Shown here in pieces: positions 18,091 to 26,809 of a stretch of DNA of 64,000 nucleotides; the stretch's first letter is position 1; each line of letters starts with the position of its first letter. Source of the DNA: Bacillota bacterium (GTDB taxonomy: Bacteria; Bacillota; Clostridia; Lachnospirales; Lachnospiraceae). The stretch lies in contig JAEYLX010000026.1 of the NCBI GenBank assembly GCA_023407575.1, positions 62,001 to 126,000 of the forward strand, in the 5' to 3' direction. The notes below the pieces were generated by a model. That model made no database searches. It had not been told where the DNA came from and was given only the letters and a program-made list of their open reading frames with translations. Both the position numbers and the translations under genes were made by a program.

Positions 18091-18119
18091 TTGCATTAGC
18101 AAATGACCTATGCTATAAT
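18091..18119 (+). promoter_or_regulatory. Sigma-A-type promoter for rpmE
   Basis: TTGCAT, 17 bp, then TATAAT with an upstream TG (TGCTATAAT) gives a strong promoter directly after the rho stop. It would give rpmE its own transcript with a leader of about 100 nt. Confidence 0.65.
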
Positions 18120-18227
18120 AAAAAAGCTGTTTATTAGGATGAAGTGGTCATTAGGGACATCTTTATCTTGCTAGATAATAAAATAATTCCAATAGATAAT
18201 TCTATTAGATCGTAAAGAGGTGAAAAC

Positions 18228-18437
18228 ATGAAAGAAGGAATCCATCCCAAATATCATCAGGCTAAAGTTGTTTGCAACTGCGGTAACGAATTTGTAACAG
18301 GATCAACCAAGAGCGATATCCATACAGAAATCTGTTCTAAGTGCCATTCATTCTACACTGGACAGGTTAAAGCTGCAACTGCTCGTGGTGCTATCGATAA
18401 GTTCAACCGTAGATATGGTTTGAATCAAGATAAATAA
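18228..18437 (+). CDS. rpmE: 50S ribosomal protein L31 (zinc-binding form)
   Basis: A 69-residue protein of the large ribosomal subunit. It begins MKEGIHPKY and keeps the four-cysteine set as CNC and CSKC, so it is the zinc-containing (C+) type. The ending FNRRYGL is typical. The ribosome site AGAGGTGA lies 7 nt upstream. It sits behind its own promoter, with a terminator after it. Confidence 0.97.
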   Translation: MKEGIHPKYHQAKVVCNCGNEFVTGSTKSDIHTEICSKCHSFYTGQVKAATARGAIDKFNRRYGLNQDK

Positions 18438-18561
18438 TTCATCTTGTAGATAGAAGTATCTATTGAAGAATATAGGCTTGATACTGCATACTGTATTCAT
18501 ACAGATTGCATTTATTGTTAACAGACATGAAATGTTATGACAACTAAAGTGATTAAAATTG

Positions 18562-18591
18562 GGTTGAGGTACGTCCTCAGCCTATTTTTAA
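18562..18591 (+). terminator. Terminator after rpmE
   Basis: GGTTGAGG pairs with CCTCAGCC (one G-T pair) around TACGT, followed by TATTTTTA. Confidence 0.75.
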
Positions 18592-18605
18592 ATCGTTTGT
18601 ATCAG

Positions 18606-18730
18606 CACAGAACCAGGCATAATAATAAAAATAAGCTTTGAAAGCTTGCTTTCTAAAGGCTATTTTTATTATTCTTGTTTGGCGAGAGCCAAACAGCGAG
18701 GAAACCGTAGGTTTTTGAGCTTGGTTCGGT
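18606..18730 (+). repeat. Structured intergenic element, copy A
   Basis: This is the first of three related ~125-nt elements. It has an outer pairing (AGAACCAG with CTTGGTTC), a 13-bp stem (AATAATAAAAATA with TATTTTTATTATT) capped by a GAAAG/CTTTC hairpin, the hairpin TGTTTGGCGAGAGCCAAACA, and the hairpin GAAACCGTAGGTTTT. It lies between the rpmE terminator and the DUF1385 gene, in the sense orientation. The other copies are at 25401-25526 and 61923-62079. Confidence 0.75.
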
Positions 18731-18823
18731 ACAATATAGGATAGACTATGGGTGATTTATCCGTAGAGTAGAAACCAAAGTAGTTAATAAACTACAGCCA
18801 AATGGAAAGGTTCAGGTGTAAGG

Positions 18824-20155
18824 ATGAAACCATCAGGTATTGGCGGAATGGCTGTGATGGAAGGCGTTATGATGAAGAATAAAGATCAGTACGCCATTGC
18901 TGTTCGAAAGCCGAATAATGAAATTGTTGTGGAAAAAAGTACACATAAAGATTTTTCTGACAAGGTAAAATTGTTTAAGCTACCAGTCTTTCGCGGAATG
19001 CTTGCATTTGTTGATTCAATGGTAATCGGAGTTAAGGTCCTGAATTTTTCTGCTAGCTTTTTTGAAGATGAGGAAGAGGTAGTTAATAAAACCAAGAAGA
19101 AAAGGTCTAAAACTACGGAACAAGATTTTGAAATTGAAGAAATCTCGGCAGCAAAAGCAGAGGATGCAATTGACAGCCCTACTAAGCAGGAACCGACGTT
19201 AGATGTTGAAAAGGGGAATAAGAGTAATGCTCTTTTAATGTTGCTGGCAGTTGTTTTATCTATTGGATTATCAATCGCTCTTTTTATGGTACTACCGGTA
19301 CTCGTTACTAACCTTTTTAAAACGTTTATCGATAGCAATTTTGTTATTACCTTAATTGAAGGCTTTGTACGCTTAGGTATTTTCATTGGCTATGTTATAT
19401 TAGCTTCACAGATGAAAGAAATAAAAAGAGTGTTTATGTATCACGGTGCAGAACATAAAACAATTAACTGTATGGAGAACGGTTTTGAGCTTACCGTCGA
19501 GAATATAAGATGGCAGTCTAAATTACATAAGCGATGTGGTACAAGCTTTATGTTGCTTGTAATCCTAATTAGCTTAATTATCTTTTTAATAATACCAATT
19601 AACGATGTATTTTTTAAGGTAATATCAAGAATTCTACTAGTCCCTTTTATAGCAGGTATCTCATACGAATTTATTCGTCTTGCTGGAAAGAGTGAAGGCA
19701 AGGTGGTAGAGATACTTAGTATGCCAGGCTTATGGATGCAGAGTCTGACCACAAAAGAACCAGATGATTCTATGATAGAAGTGGCAATAAAGTCAGTAGA
19801 AGGTGTATATGACTGGAAAGCATTTCTAGCAAAAGCTGATGGAAAAGTTAAAAAAGGGAAAGCAACAGAGACTAAAGCAGCAGAAGCGAAAGCAAAAGAG
19901 AAGGCGACAGTTGTAAAAGATAATGAAATAGGTAGTAATACTAAAAATACTAAGAAACAAAATGGAACAACAAAGTCTGGTGAACTAAAACAAAGCAAGG
20001 AATTGAAAGTTACTAATGATTCACAGGTGATTGAACAAAAGAGCATGCCAAAATCAAAACCTTCCAAAGCAAAGCATACAGAGGAAGAGGATGATGAGAT
20101 TTTAAAAGCATTGGATAAATTCTTTGATAACGGGTCAGATGTAGTTAACCGATAG
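18824..20155 (+). CDS. DUF1385 (YqhQ-like) membrane protein with extended charged regions
   Basis: A 443-residue protein. The DUF1385 core opens with PSGIGGMAVMEGVMMKNKDQYAIAVR and includes YHGAEHKTINCMENG in the middle. Several membrane segments are visible between residues 140 and 285. Two regions exceed the usual ~300-residue family length: an acidic/lysine-rich insert (about residues 85-135) and a Lys/Ala/Glu-rich tail of roughly 100 residues, both predicted to be disordered. Function is unknown; Bacillus YqhQ is a relative. It precedes prmC and prfA, as it often does in clostridia, so it probably shares their transcript. The structured element lies just upstream. Confidence 0.85.
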   Translation: MKPSGIGGMAVMEGVMMKNKDQYAIAVRKPNNEIVVEKSTHKDFSDKVKLFKLPVFRGMLAFVDSMVIGVKVLNFSASFFEDEEEVVNKTKKKRSKTTEQDFEIEEISAAKAEDAIDSPTKQEPTLDVEKGNKSNALLMLLAVVLSIGLSIALFMVLPVLVTNLFKTFIDSNFVITLIEGFVRLGIFIGYVILASQMKEIKRVFMYHGAEHKTINCMENGFELTVENIRWQSKLHKRCGTSFMLLVILISLIIFLIIPINDVFFKVISRILLVPFIAGISYEFIRLAGKSEGKVVEILSMPGLWMQSLTTKEPDDSMIEVAIKSVEGVYDWKAFLAKADGKVKKGKATETKAAEAKAKEKATVVKDNEIGSNTKNTKKQNGTTKSGELKQSKELKVTNDSQVIEQKSMPKSKPSKAKHTEEEDDEILKALDKFFDNGSDVVNR

Positions 20156-20224
20156 GTTAAGTTGTTATCCCATTAATAAATATATTTTTGATACAAAATG
20201 TTTAGTATTATTTGAGGGTGTTTG

Positions 20225-21055
20225 ATGAGTACGTATAAGGAGTTGCTTCAGGCAGGTGTAATAAAACTAAAGCAACAGAAAATAGAAGATGCCGAGATTG
20301 ATGCCTGGTATCTATTAGAACATGTTTTTCATATTAAGAGAGCTGACTATTTTTTACGCCAAGATTCCCTGGCACCTGAGAAGGAAAGTCTACAGTATGA
20401 TAATCTTATTTTACTGCGTGCAAGTCACATTCCGTTGCAGCACATAGTTGGAAATCAGGAGTTCATGGGACTGGAATTTGAAGTCAGTAAGGATGTACTA
20501 ATCCCAAGGCAGGATACGGAAATCCTTGTGGAAGAAGTATTGAAGATTTGTGAGGGCAAAGAGATTCTTGACATGTGTACTGGATCGGGCTGTATTATTA
20601 TTAGTCTCACAAAGCTAAGGTCCTTAAAGAAAGCAGTCGGCGTAGATGTATCGGAACAAGCCCTGTTAATTGCAGCAAAAAATGCCAGGAAGCATATAGT
20701 GGATATAGAATTAATAAAAAGCAATCTATTCGAGAAGGTGGAAGGAATTTATGACATTATCGTTTCTAATCCACCCTATATTCCAACAGGTGATATTGAA
20801 GGCTTAATGCCGGAGGTTAAGGATCATGAACCCTTACTTGCATTGGATGGCGACCTGGATGGACTGCTATTCTACCGCAAAATTGCAATGGAATCCAAGA
20901 GATTTTTGAAGCCGAAGGGATATATATTTTTTGAGATTGGTCATGATCAGGGTAAAGCTGTGGAACATATCTTATTCGCACAGGAATATGAAAATATTAA
21001 AGTAATTAAGGATCTAAGTGGGCATGATAGAGTGGTATCTGCCAGAATCCCATAA
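20225..21055 (+). CDS. prmC: Peptide chain release factor N5-glutamine methyltransferase PrmC
   Basis: A 276-residue SAM-dependent methyltransferase that methylates the glutamine of the GGQ motif in release factors. The catalytic NPPY appears in SNPPYIPTGDIEGL. The SAM-binding motif is ILDMCTGSGCIIISL. The N-terminal helical domain with HIPLQHIVGNQEFMGLEF and LIPRQDTEILVE is typical. The ATG at 20225 is preferred over the TTG at 20222 because GAGGG then lies 6 nt upstream. It comes directly before its substrate gene, prfA. Confidence 0.95.
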   Translation: MSTYKELLQAGVIKLKQQKIEDAEIDAWYLLEHVFHIKRADYFLRQDSLAPEKESLQYDNLILLRASHIPLQHIVGNQEFMGLEFEVSKDVLIPRQDTEILVEEVLKICEGKEILDMCTGSGCIIISLTKLRSLKKAVGVDVSEQALLIAAKNARKHIVDIELIKSNLFEKVEGIYDIIVSNPPYIPTGDIEGLMPEVKDHEPLLALDGDLDGLLFYRKIAMESKRFLKPKGYIFFEIGHDQGKAVEHILFAQEYENIKVIKDLSGHDRVVSARIP

Positions 21056-21147
21056 GATTTTATGAAAAATAAACAAGTATAGATTATAATGATATACCGT
21101 AAGGTTACAATTACGGGTAAAGGATTTTTATCGGAGGAATTATTCAT

Positions 21148-22221
21148 ATGTTTGATAAGTTAGAAGATATTTTAATACGATATCAGGAGCTGGAAGAAGA
21201 GCTCATGAATCCCAGCGTTATGAACGATCAACAACGCTATAGAAATCTTCGTAAGGAACATTCAGATCTTACAGATATCGTTGAAAAGTACAAAGAATAC
21301 AAGACAACACAGGTCAATATTGAAGACAGCCTCACCATGCTTTCGGAAGAAAGTGATGAGGAACTTCGTGAAATGGCAAAAGAAGAATTAAACGATGGTA
21401 AGCAACGTTTGGTTCAAATTGAAGAAGAACTTAAAATTCTCCTTTTACCTAAAGACCCAAATGATGATAAGAACGTTATTGTTGAAATTCGTGGTGGTGC
21501 CGGCGGTGATGAGGCGGCATTATTTGCTGCGCAATTATACCGTATGTATGTAATGTATGCAGAACGTCATCGCTGGAAAATTGATATGATGACCTTGAAT
21601 GAAAATGGAATTGGTGGATTTAAAGAAGTTATATTTATGGTACTTGGTAAAGGAGCATATTCCAAACTCAAGTATGAGAGTGGTGTACACCGAGTACAAC
21701 GTGTACCAGTTACTGAATCAGGTGGAAGAATTCATACCTCAACAGCTACGGTAGCAATTATGCCAGAAGCAGAAGAGGTCGATGTTGAGCTGGACTTAAA
21801 TGATTGTAAGTTTGACGTATTCCGTTCTTCCGGTAATGGTGGACAGTGTGTTAATACGACTGACTCTGCAGTGCGTTTGACTCATATCCCTACTGGTATT
21901 GTTATCTCCTGTCAGGACGAGAAATCGCAGTTAAAGAATAAAGATAAAGCAATCCGTGTACTTCGTTCCAAGTTATACGAAATGGAATTAGAGAAGGCAC
22001 AGAGTGCAGAGGCTGAAGCTAGAAAGAATCAGGTTGGAACTGGCGATCGTTCAGAAAAAATCAGAACTTATAACTTCCCGCAGGGACGTTGTACCGACCA
22101 TAGAATTAAGCTTACTGTGCATCAATTGGATGCAGTTATGAATGGTGATATTCAAGAAATTATTGATAGCTTAATCGCAGCTGATCAGGCTGCTAAGCTT
22201 AGCAACCTGCAAGAAGGATAA
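21148..22221 (+). CDS. prfA: Peptide chain release factor 1
   Basis: A 357-residue factor that recognises UAA and UAG and releases the peptide. The catalytic GGQ lies in SSGNGGQCVNTTDSAVRLTHIPTGIV, where Cys stands in place of the more common His after Gln. The FYSKLKYE-like region reads AYSKLKYESGVHRVQRVP, with VTESGGRIHTSTATVA following. Length is normal. The ribosome site is CGGAGG. It follows prmC by 92 bp and is followed after 7 bp by the RNA methyltransferase gene. Confidence 0.97.
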   Translation: MFDKLEDILIRYQELEEELMNPSVMNDQQRYRNLRKEHSDLTDIVEKYKEYKTTQVNIEDSLTMLSEESDEELREMAKEELNDGKQRLVQIEEELKILLLPKDPNDDKNVIVEIRGGAGGDEAALFAAQLYRMYVMYAERHRWKIDMMTLNENGIGGFKEVIFMVLGKGAYSKLKYESGVHRVQRVPVTESGGRIHTSTATVAIMPEAEEVDVELDLNDCKFDVFRSSGNGGQCVNTTDSAVRLTHIPTGIVISCQDEKSQLKNKDKAIRVLRSKLYEMELEKAQSAEAEARKNQVGTGDRSEKIRTYNFPQGRCTDHRIKLTVHQLDAVMNGDIQEIIDSLIAADQAAKLSNLQEG

Positions 22222-22228
22222 TATCTTT

Positions 22229-23032
22229 ATGAAACCTAAATTTACAATCAGTAGTCCAAGTAACGCTCAGGTTAAGAACCTTGTTTTGCTTCAAAAAAAA
22301 GCAAAGGCCAGAGATGAACAGGGAATCTTTGTGATTGAAGGAATAAAAATGTTTGAGGAGGCAAAGGCCTTGGGGCTGATAATCAAAGCCTATGCCTCGG
22401 AGAGCTTTTATCAAGATATAATAAAGGATGAACCTAAATACTTTGATGGAATAGAATATGAACTTCTTACGGACTCTGTTTTTAAAGAGGTCGCAGAAAC
22501 TAAGACGCCACAAGGTGTTTTGGCAACAGTGAAGCAAGCGAAGTATCAGTTAGAGGATTTGTTAAAAGCACCAGATGCCTGCTTATTACTTCTGGAAGAT
22601 ATCAGAGACCCAGGTAATATGGGAACTATGATTCGAACTGCTGAGGGGGCAGGAGTCACAGGAATCATATTCGGTGATTCGACTGTTGATATCTATAATC
22701 CGAAAGTAATACGTTCTACTATGGGGTCGATCTATCGGATGCCATTTTATCAGGTAAAGGATTTCTACAATACAATTCCACTAATAAAGGAACAGGGTAT
22801 TACAGTATTTGCTGCACATTTATTGGGATCGAGCTATGATTCTGAGGACTATTTTAAAGGTAAATGTGCTTTTCTTATTGGAAATGAAGCAAATGGTCTC
22901 TCGGAAAGGGCAGTAAAGGAAGCGGATAAATTAATAAAGATTCCAATGGCTGGACAGGTGGAATCACTGAATGCCGCCATTGCTGCGGCGATTTTAATGT
23001 ACGAAGCTGCAAGGCAGCGTCGTCTTTCTTAA
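22229..23032 (+). CDS. TrmH/SpoU family RNA 2'-O-methyltransferase
   Basis: A 267-residue SPOUT methyltransferase. The N-terminal substrate-binding domain starts with SPSNAQVKNLVLLQKKAKARDEQGIFVIEG. The knotted catalytic domain contains the three SpoU motifs: LEDIRDPGNMGTMIRTAEGAG, FLIGNEANGLSE and IPMAGQVESLNAAIAAAILMYE. Members methylate ribose in rRNA or tRNA; the exact nucleotide cannot be read from the sequence. It overlaps prfA's ribosome spacing (7 bp) and is almost certainly translated from the same message. Confidence 0.9.
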   Translation: MKPKFTISSPSNAQVKNLVLLQKKAKARDEQGIFVIEGIKMFEEAKALGLIIKAYASESFYQDIIKDEPKYFDGIEYELLTDSVFKEVAETKTPQGVLATVKQAKYQLEDLLKAPDACLLLLEDIRDPGNMGTMIRTAEGAGVTGIIFGDSTVDIYNPKVIRSTMGSIYRMPFYQVKDFYNTIPLIKEQGITVFAAHLLGSSYDSEDYFKGKCAFLIGNEANGLSERAVKEADKLIKIPMAGQVESLNAAIAAAILMYEAARQRRLS

Positions 23033-23141
23033 GAAATGTAAAATTTAACACAAAATTTACACAAATATGTGTTAGAATATACATAAGCAGAAATTATGAA
23101 AAGGGAAGTCTGCTTAATGTATTTAAGGGGATGTTGGGGTT

Positions 23142-23891
23142 ATGGCAATTGAAGTATTTAATAGGTATGAGAAGAAATTTATAATTTCTGATGAAACCTA
23201 TCGACAGTTAAAATCACAACTTGCAGAGTACATGGAAGTTGATGAGCATAGTAGAAATGGTGATTTTTATTCCATTTGTAATATTTATTATGATACGCCT
23301 GATAATCAGATTATCAGCAGATCAATTGAAAAACCATTATATAAGGAGAAACTACGTTTAAGAAGTTATGGAGTGGCTAGTCCTAAAGATAAGGTTTATC
23401 TTGAAATTAAAAAGAAATACAATGGCAGAGTTAATAAAAGAAGAACCTCGATTATTTTAGAGGATGCCTATCGTTATGTTGATACAAAGCAAAAGCCTAT
23501 TGCAAATGGTATTATGAATGAGCAAATATTAAATGAGATAGACTTCTTTCTGCAGCGTTATCCCACCTTACAGCCGGCGCTCTTTCTATCTTACGAAAGA
23601 GATGCTATGTTTAGTAAAGAGGATCGAAGTTTTCGTGTTACATTTGATACCAATATTCGTACGAGACGGGATAACCTGGGATTAGATATTGGCAATTTTG
23701 GTGATCCGCTCTTGTCTAAAGACGAATGGATTATGGAAGTGAAAATTAAGGATGGGGTCCCATTGTGGTTTGCACAAATACTTTCAAAGTATAAGTTATA
23801 TTCTACTTCGTTTTCAAAATATGGCACAGAATACAAGAAATTAATGGCTACAGAACATATGCCATATCTTAGTAATAAAATTTATGCTTAG
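23142..23891 (+). CDS. VTC-domain (polyphosphate polymerase-like) protein
   Basis: A 249-residue protein of the VTC domain family, the tunnel fold of yeast polyphosphate polymerase. Basic residues that line the tunnel are visible in RYEKKFII, YKEKLRLRSYG, YLEIKKKYNGRVNKRR, LSYERDAM and FDTNIRTRR; the acidic metal-binding part is in MEVKIKDGVPLWF. There is no membrane segment. It is paired with a DUF4956 membrane protein 14 bp downstream, a combination frequent in Firmicutes, so a membrane-associated polyphosphate or related polymer function is plausible but not shown. Confidence 0.82.
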   Translation: MAIEVFNRYEKKFIISDETYRQLKSQLAEYMEVDEHSRNGDFYSICNIYYDTPDNQIISRSIEKPLYKEKLRLRSYGVASPKDKVYLEIKKKYNGRVNKRRTSIILEDAYRYVDTKQKPIANGIMNEQILNEIDFFLQRYPTLQPALFLSYERDAMFSKEDRSFRVTFDTNIRTRRDNLGLDIGNFGDPLLSKDEWIMEVKIKDGVPLWFAQILSKYKLYSTSFSKYGTEYKKLMATEHMPYLSNKIYA

Positions 23892-23905
23892 GAGGAAGGA
23901 CATCC

Positions 23906-24601
23906 ATGTTTGAATCTATATTAAATAGTGTGTCATCGACAGCTGATGTTTCAATTAGTGTTAGTAGTACTTTAATTAGTATTGGTGTTGCTTTAGTCCT
24001 TGGGTTTGTTATCAGTTTATCCTACTTAATTACAACACCTAAAAGAGAACGTTCCGCAAGTTTTATTATGAGTATCATTATTTTACCTACCATTGTTGCA
24101 GTTGTTATTTTATTAATTGGGGGTAATTTAGCCAGAGCCTTCTCTATGGCTGGAATTTTTACGATAGTACGTTTTCGTAGTATCCCTGGAGATTCTAAAG
24201 ATATTTCCTATGTATTTTTAACCATGTCTGTTGGTTTGGCGATTGGCTTGGGTTATATTACCTTGGGTGCTGCTGTAGCTATAATTATTGGACTTGCAAT
24301 TATAGTAATCAAGAAATCGGGTTATGGAGTAACTGTGCAACAAGAGAAGCGATTAAGGATTACAGTACCTGAAGACATGAATTATCAAGACTTGTTTGAC
24401 GATATTTTAAAAAAATACACAGAATATTGTGTTATGCAGAGAGTTAAAACAATTAATATGGGAACATTATTTGAAATTGTCTATGATGTTATATTAAAAA
24501 AGGATATGACAGAAAAGGATTTTATTGATGAACTTCGTTGTAGAAACGGTAATCTTACTATACAACTTGGGGTAAAAGATAATGGTTATCAGCAATTATA
24601 A
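23906..24601 (+). CDS. DUF4956 family membrane protein
   Basis: A 231-residue protein with about four membrane helices in residues 20-140 and a cytosolic alpha/beta C-terminal domain. The motif ARAFSMAGIFTIVRFRSIPGDSKDISYVFLTM between the helices is the conserved DUF4956 block. It follows the VTC gene with an AGGAGG ribosome site and forms a two-gene unit closed by a terminator at 24726. In some species a CotH kinase gene belongs to the set; none is present here. The biochemical role is unknown. Confidence 0.8.
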   Translation: MFESILNSVSSTADVSISVSSTLISIGVALVLGFVISLSYLITTPKRERSASFIMSIIILPTIVAVVILLIGGNLARAFSMAGIFTIVRFRSIPGDSKDISYVFLTMSVGLAIGLGYITLGAAVAIIIGLAIIVIKKSGYGVTVQQEKRLRITVPEDMNYQDLFDDILKKYTEYCVMQRVKTINMGTLFEIVYDVILKKDMTEKDFIDELRCRNGNLTIQLGVKDNGYQQL

Positions 24602-24610
24602 AATACTACA

Positions 24611-24665
24611 TATATAAACTTTAAATATATATAAACTTTAAATATATATAAAACTTAAATATATA
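24611..24665. repeat. 17-bp AT-only-rich tandem repeat, three units
   Basis: TATATAAACTTTAAATA occurs twice exactly (24611-24627, 24628-24644) and once with changes (24645-24661). It lies just after the DUF4956 stop and before that unit's terminator. Replication slippage is a sufficient explanation. Confidence 0.8.
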
Positions 24666-24725
24666 CAACGTACCTTATATTGTATATCAATATGTTATAT
24701 ATAAATACTTAGTCATGAAACAAAG

Positions 24726-24767
24726 CCAGTTGTCTTGAGTTATCTACTCGGGATAAGTGGTTTTTTG
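24726..24767 (+). terminator. Terminator after the VTC/DUF4956 pair
   Basis: CCAGTTGTCTTGAG pairs with CTCGGGATAAGTGG with one mismatch and several G-T pairs, followed by TTTTTTG. Confidence 0.75.
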
Positions 24768-24878
24768 TTTGTAATTATTAGGCTAAGGTTAGAATATTAT
24801 TAAAATGAAATCATTGCTATTGTAAAGCCGTGTAGGATTTAGTAAAATGAAGTAAATGACGAAGAAGGGGGAATTATC

Positions 24879-25349
24879 TTGGCATCAATATATTGGCTAG
24901 TTATTTTAGCGGCACTCTTATTAATAGAAATTTTTACGCTTGGTTTATTTACGATATGGTTTTCAGGAGGAGCACTAATTGCATTCTTTGTATCCTTAGT
25001 AGCTGAAGATAACCTTATATTACAAGTTATTGTATTTTTAACAGTATCCTTAGTATTATTAATTTTTACAAGGCCTTTGGTTCTAAAATATTATAATCCC
25101 AAACGAGTTAAGACAAACTATGAAGGTGTAATTGGTAAAAACGGAGTGGTTATAATTACAATTGATAATTTAAAACCAGCTGGTCAGGTAACTGTGGATG
25201 GACAGGAATGGTCAGCGAAGACTGTGGATGGCAGCAGAATAGAAAAAGGCTCAATTGTAACGGTACAAGCAATTACGGGAGTTAAATTGGTTGTTACAAA
25301 AGCAGCTACGGAAACAAGTACTGTGTCTGAAAAGATTAGTAATGAATAG
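24879..25349 (+). CDS. NfeD family membrane protein
   Basis: A 156-residue short-form NfeD protein. Three membrane helices fill residues 3-65 and the C-terminal half is an OB-fold (GVIGKNGVVIITIDNLKPAGQVTVDGQEWSA). The start is TTG with AAGGGGG upstream. NfeD proteins pair with SPFH/stomatin proteins in membrane microdomains; the stomatin-like gene follows after 213 bp, so they form a functional pair. Between them lies copy B of the structured element, which may set different expression levels for the two. Confidence 0.85.
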   Translation: MASIYWLVILAALLLIEIFTLGLFTIWFSGGALIAFFVSLVAEDNLILQVIVFLTVSLVLLIFTRPLVLKYYNPKRVKTNYEGVIGKNGVVIITIDNLKPAGQVTVDGQEWSAKTVDGSRIEKGSIVTVQAITGVKLVVTKAATETSTVSEKISNE

Positions 25350-25400
25350 TGGTGATAAGGAATGAATGTTTTGTGTGAAAACACTTAATATGTAAATGTT

Positions 25401-25526
25401 CAGAACCAAAGGAAAATATTTAATAAATTAGCCGTGAAAGTTTGCTTTCTATGGATAATTTTAAATAATACTGTTTGGTGAGAACCAAACAGCGAGATAA
25501 CCGAAGGTTATCGAACTTAGGTCTGA
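25401..25526 (+). repeat. Structured intergenic element, copy B
   Basis: This copy aligns with copies A and C over its whole length. Hairpins are CTGTTTGGTGAGAACCAAACAG and GATAACCGAAGGTTATC; the second keeps pairing although bases differ from copy A (AAACC/GGTTT there, ATAACC/GGTTAT here). A GAAAG/CTTTC hairpin is also kept. It ends 37 bp before the SPFH start codon, in sense orientation. Confidence 0.75.
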
Positions 25527-25562
25527 AAAATTTAATAATTTTATATTATAGGAGGAGATAGA

Positions 25563-26495
25563 ATGGAACCGGTTGTATTACTAATTATTTTATTTATTAT
25601 TGTATTACTTGTTGCAGCATCCTGTATTCGTATTGTACCGCAAGCGCATGCATATGTTCTTGAGCGTTTAGGAGGATATCAAGCAACCTGGAGCGTAGGT
25701 ATTCATGTAAAAATGCCATTAATTGATAGGGTAGCGAAAAATGTACTCTTGAAAGAACAAGTAATTGACTTTGCTCCTCAACCTGTTATTACGAAGGACA
25801 ACGTTACTATGAAAATTGATACCGTTGTTTTCTACCAGATTACTGATCCTAAGTTATATGCTTATGGTGTTGAGCATCCCCTTAATGCAATTGAAAATCT
25901 TACAGCAACTACTCTAAGAAATATTATTGGTGATCTTGAGCTTGATGAAACACTGACCTCAAGAGAAATTATTAATACAAAAATGAGAGTTACACTTGAT
26001 GAAGCTACGGATCCTTGGGGTATTAAAGTAAATCGTGTAGAGCTTAAAAATATTATTCCTCCTTCCGCTATTCAGGATGCAATGGAAAAACAGATGAAAG
26101 CGGAAAGAGAAAGAAGAGAGTCCATCATTAATGCAGAGGGACAGAAGAAGTCAGCTATTCTGGTATCAGAAGGTAAAAAGGCATCTGCAATCCTAGATGC
26201 AGAAGGTGAAAAACTAGCAGCAATTCTTAGAGCTGAAGCGAAAAAAGAAGCAACGATTCGTGAGGCAGAAGGTCAGGCTGAGGCAATTATTACTATTCAG
26301 AAGGCGAATGCAGAGGGTATTCGTTTCTTAAATGAAGCAGCGCCAGGAAATGCAGTTATTCAGTTAAAGAGCTTAGAGGCATTTGCGAAAGCAGCAGATG
26401 GTAAAGCAACTAAGATTATCATTCCTTCTGAAATTCAAGGCTTGGCAGGCTTGGTGAAATCACTCACAGAGGTTGGTAAGAGTGACATAGACTAA
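25563..26495 (+). CDS. SPFH/stomatin-like membrane protein
   Basis: A 310-residue protein with one N-terminal membrane helix (residues 4-24), an SPFH/band 7 domain (VPQAHAYVLERLGGYQATWSVGIHVKMP to about residue 180) and a long Ala/Glu-rich coiled coil (ERERRESIINAEGQKKSAIL and onward). It ends with the stomatin-type LKSLEAFAKAADGKATKIIIPSE. Such proteins form oligomeric scaffolds in membrane microdomains. The partner NfeD is encoded upstream. The ribosome site is AGGAGG. A strong terminator follows. Confidence 0.92.
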   Translation: MEPVVLLIILFIIVLLVAASCIRIVPQAHAYVLERLGGYQATWSVGIHVKMPLIDRVAKNVLLKEQVIDFAPQPVITKDNVTMKIDTVVFYQITDPKLYAYGVEHPLNAIENLTATTLRNIIGDLELDETLTSREIINTKMRVTLDEATDPWGIKVNRVELKNIIPPSAIQDAMEKQMKAERERRESIINAEGQKKSAILVSEGKKASAILDAEGEKLAAILRAEAKKEATIREAEGQAEAIITIQKANAEGIRFLNEAAPGNAVIQLKSLEAFAKAADGKATKIIIPSEIQGLAGLVKSLTEVGKSDID

Positions 26496-26527
26496 GCAAA
26501 TAGGTCCTATATAAATAATAAGTACTG

Positions 26528-26576
26528 AAGGATAACAGCTTTCCGGCTGAGAAATAGGAAAGCTGTTATCCTTTTT
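26528..26576 (+). terminator. Terminator after the SPFH gene
   Basis: AAGGATAACAGCTTTCC pairs perfectly with GGAAAGCTGTTATCCTT, then TTT. The 17-bp stem is among the strongest in the window. Confidence 0.92.
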
Positions 26577-26703
26577 GAGTAAGATAATACCAAAGCTAAT
26601 TATAAATTCGGTAAATGATAATTAGAAAAATTATATTTTGCAATTAACGAAGAGTAAAACTATGTTGGGATGCTTCTATCTATAAGTTTATTTATATTTA
26701 TTC

Positions 26704-26757
26704 TTGACAATTACAATAAATAAGAATAATGTATAAATAAACAAAAAACAGTATAAT
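26704..26757 (+). promoter_or_regulatory. Promoter region of argF
   Basis: A perfect TTGACA stands at 26704 and a perfect TATAAT at 26752, but they are too far apart to form one promoter. Degenerate partners (TAATGT at 26727 for the former) exist. AT-rich sequence with ATAAGAATAATGTATAAAT could include an ArgR site, but no clear palindrome was seen. The rest of the 314-bp gap holds only the upstream terminator. Confidence 0.4.
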
Positions 26758-26809
26758 TATAAATTTTATTTTAGACCAAAGGAAATTACTTTGGCGGATG
26801 GGAGGATTT

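Noticed and set aside
24611..24665. CRISPR-like array in the AT-rich repeat
   Set aside because: The 17-bp units are contiguous without spacers and there are no cas genes.
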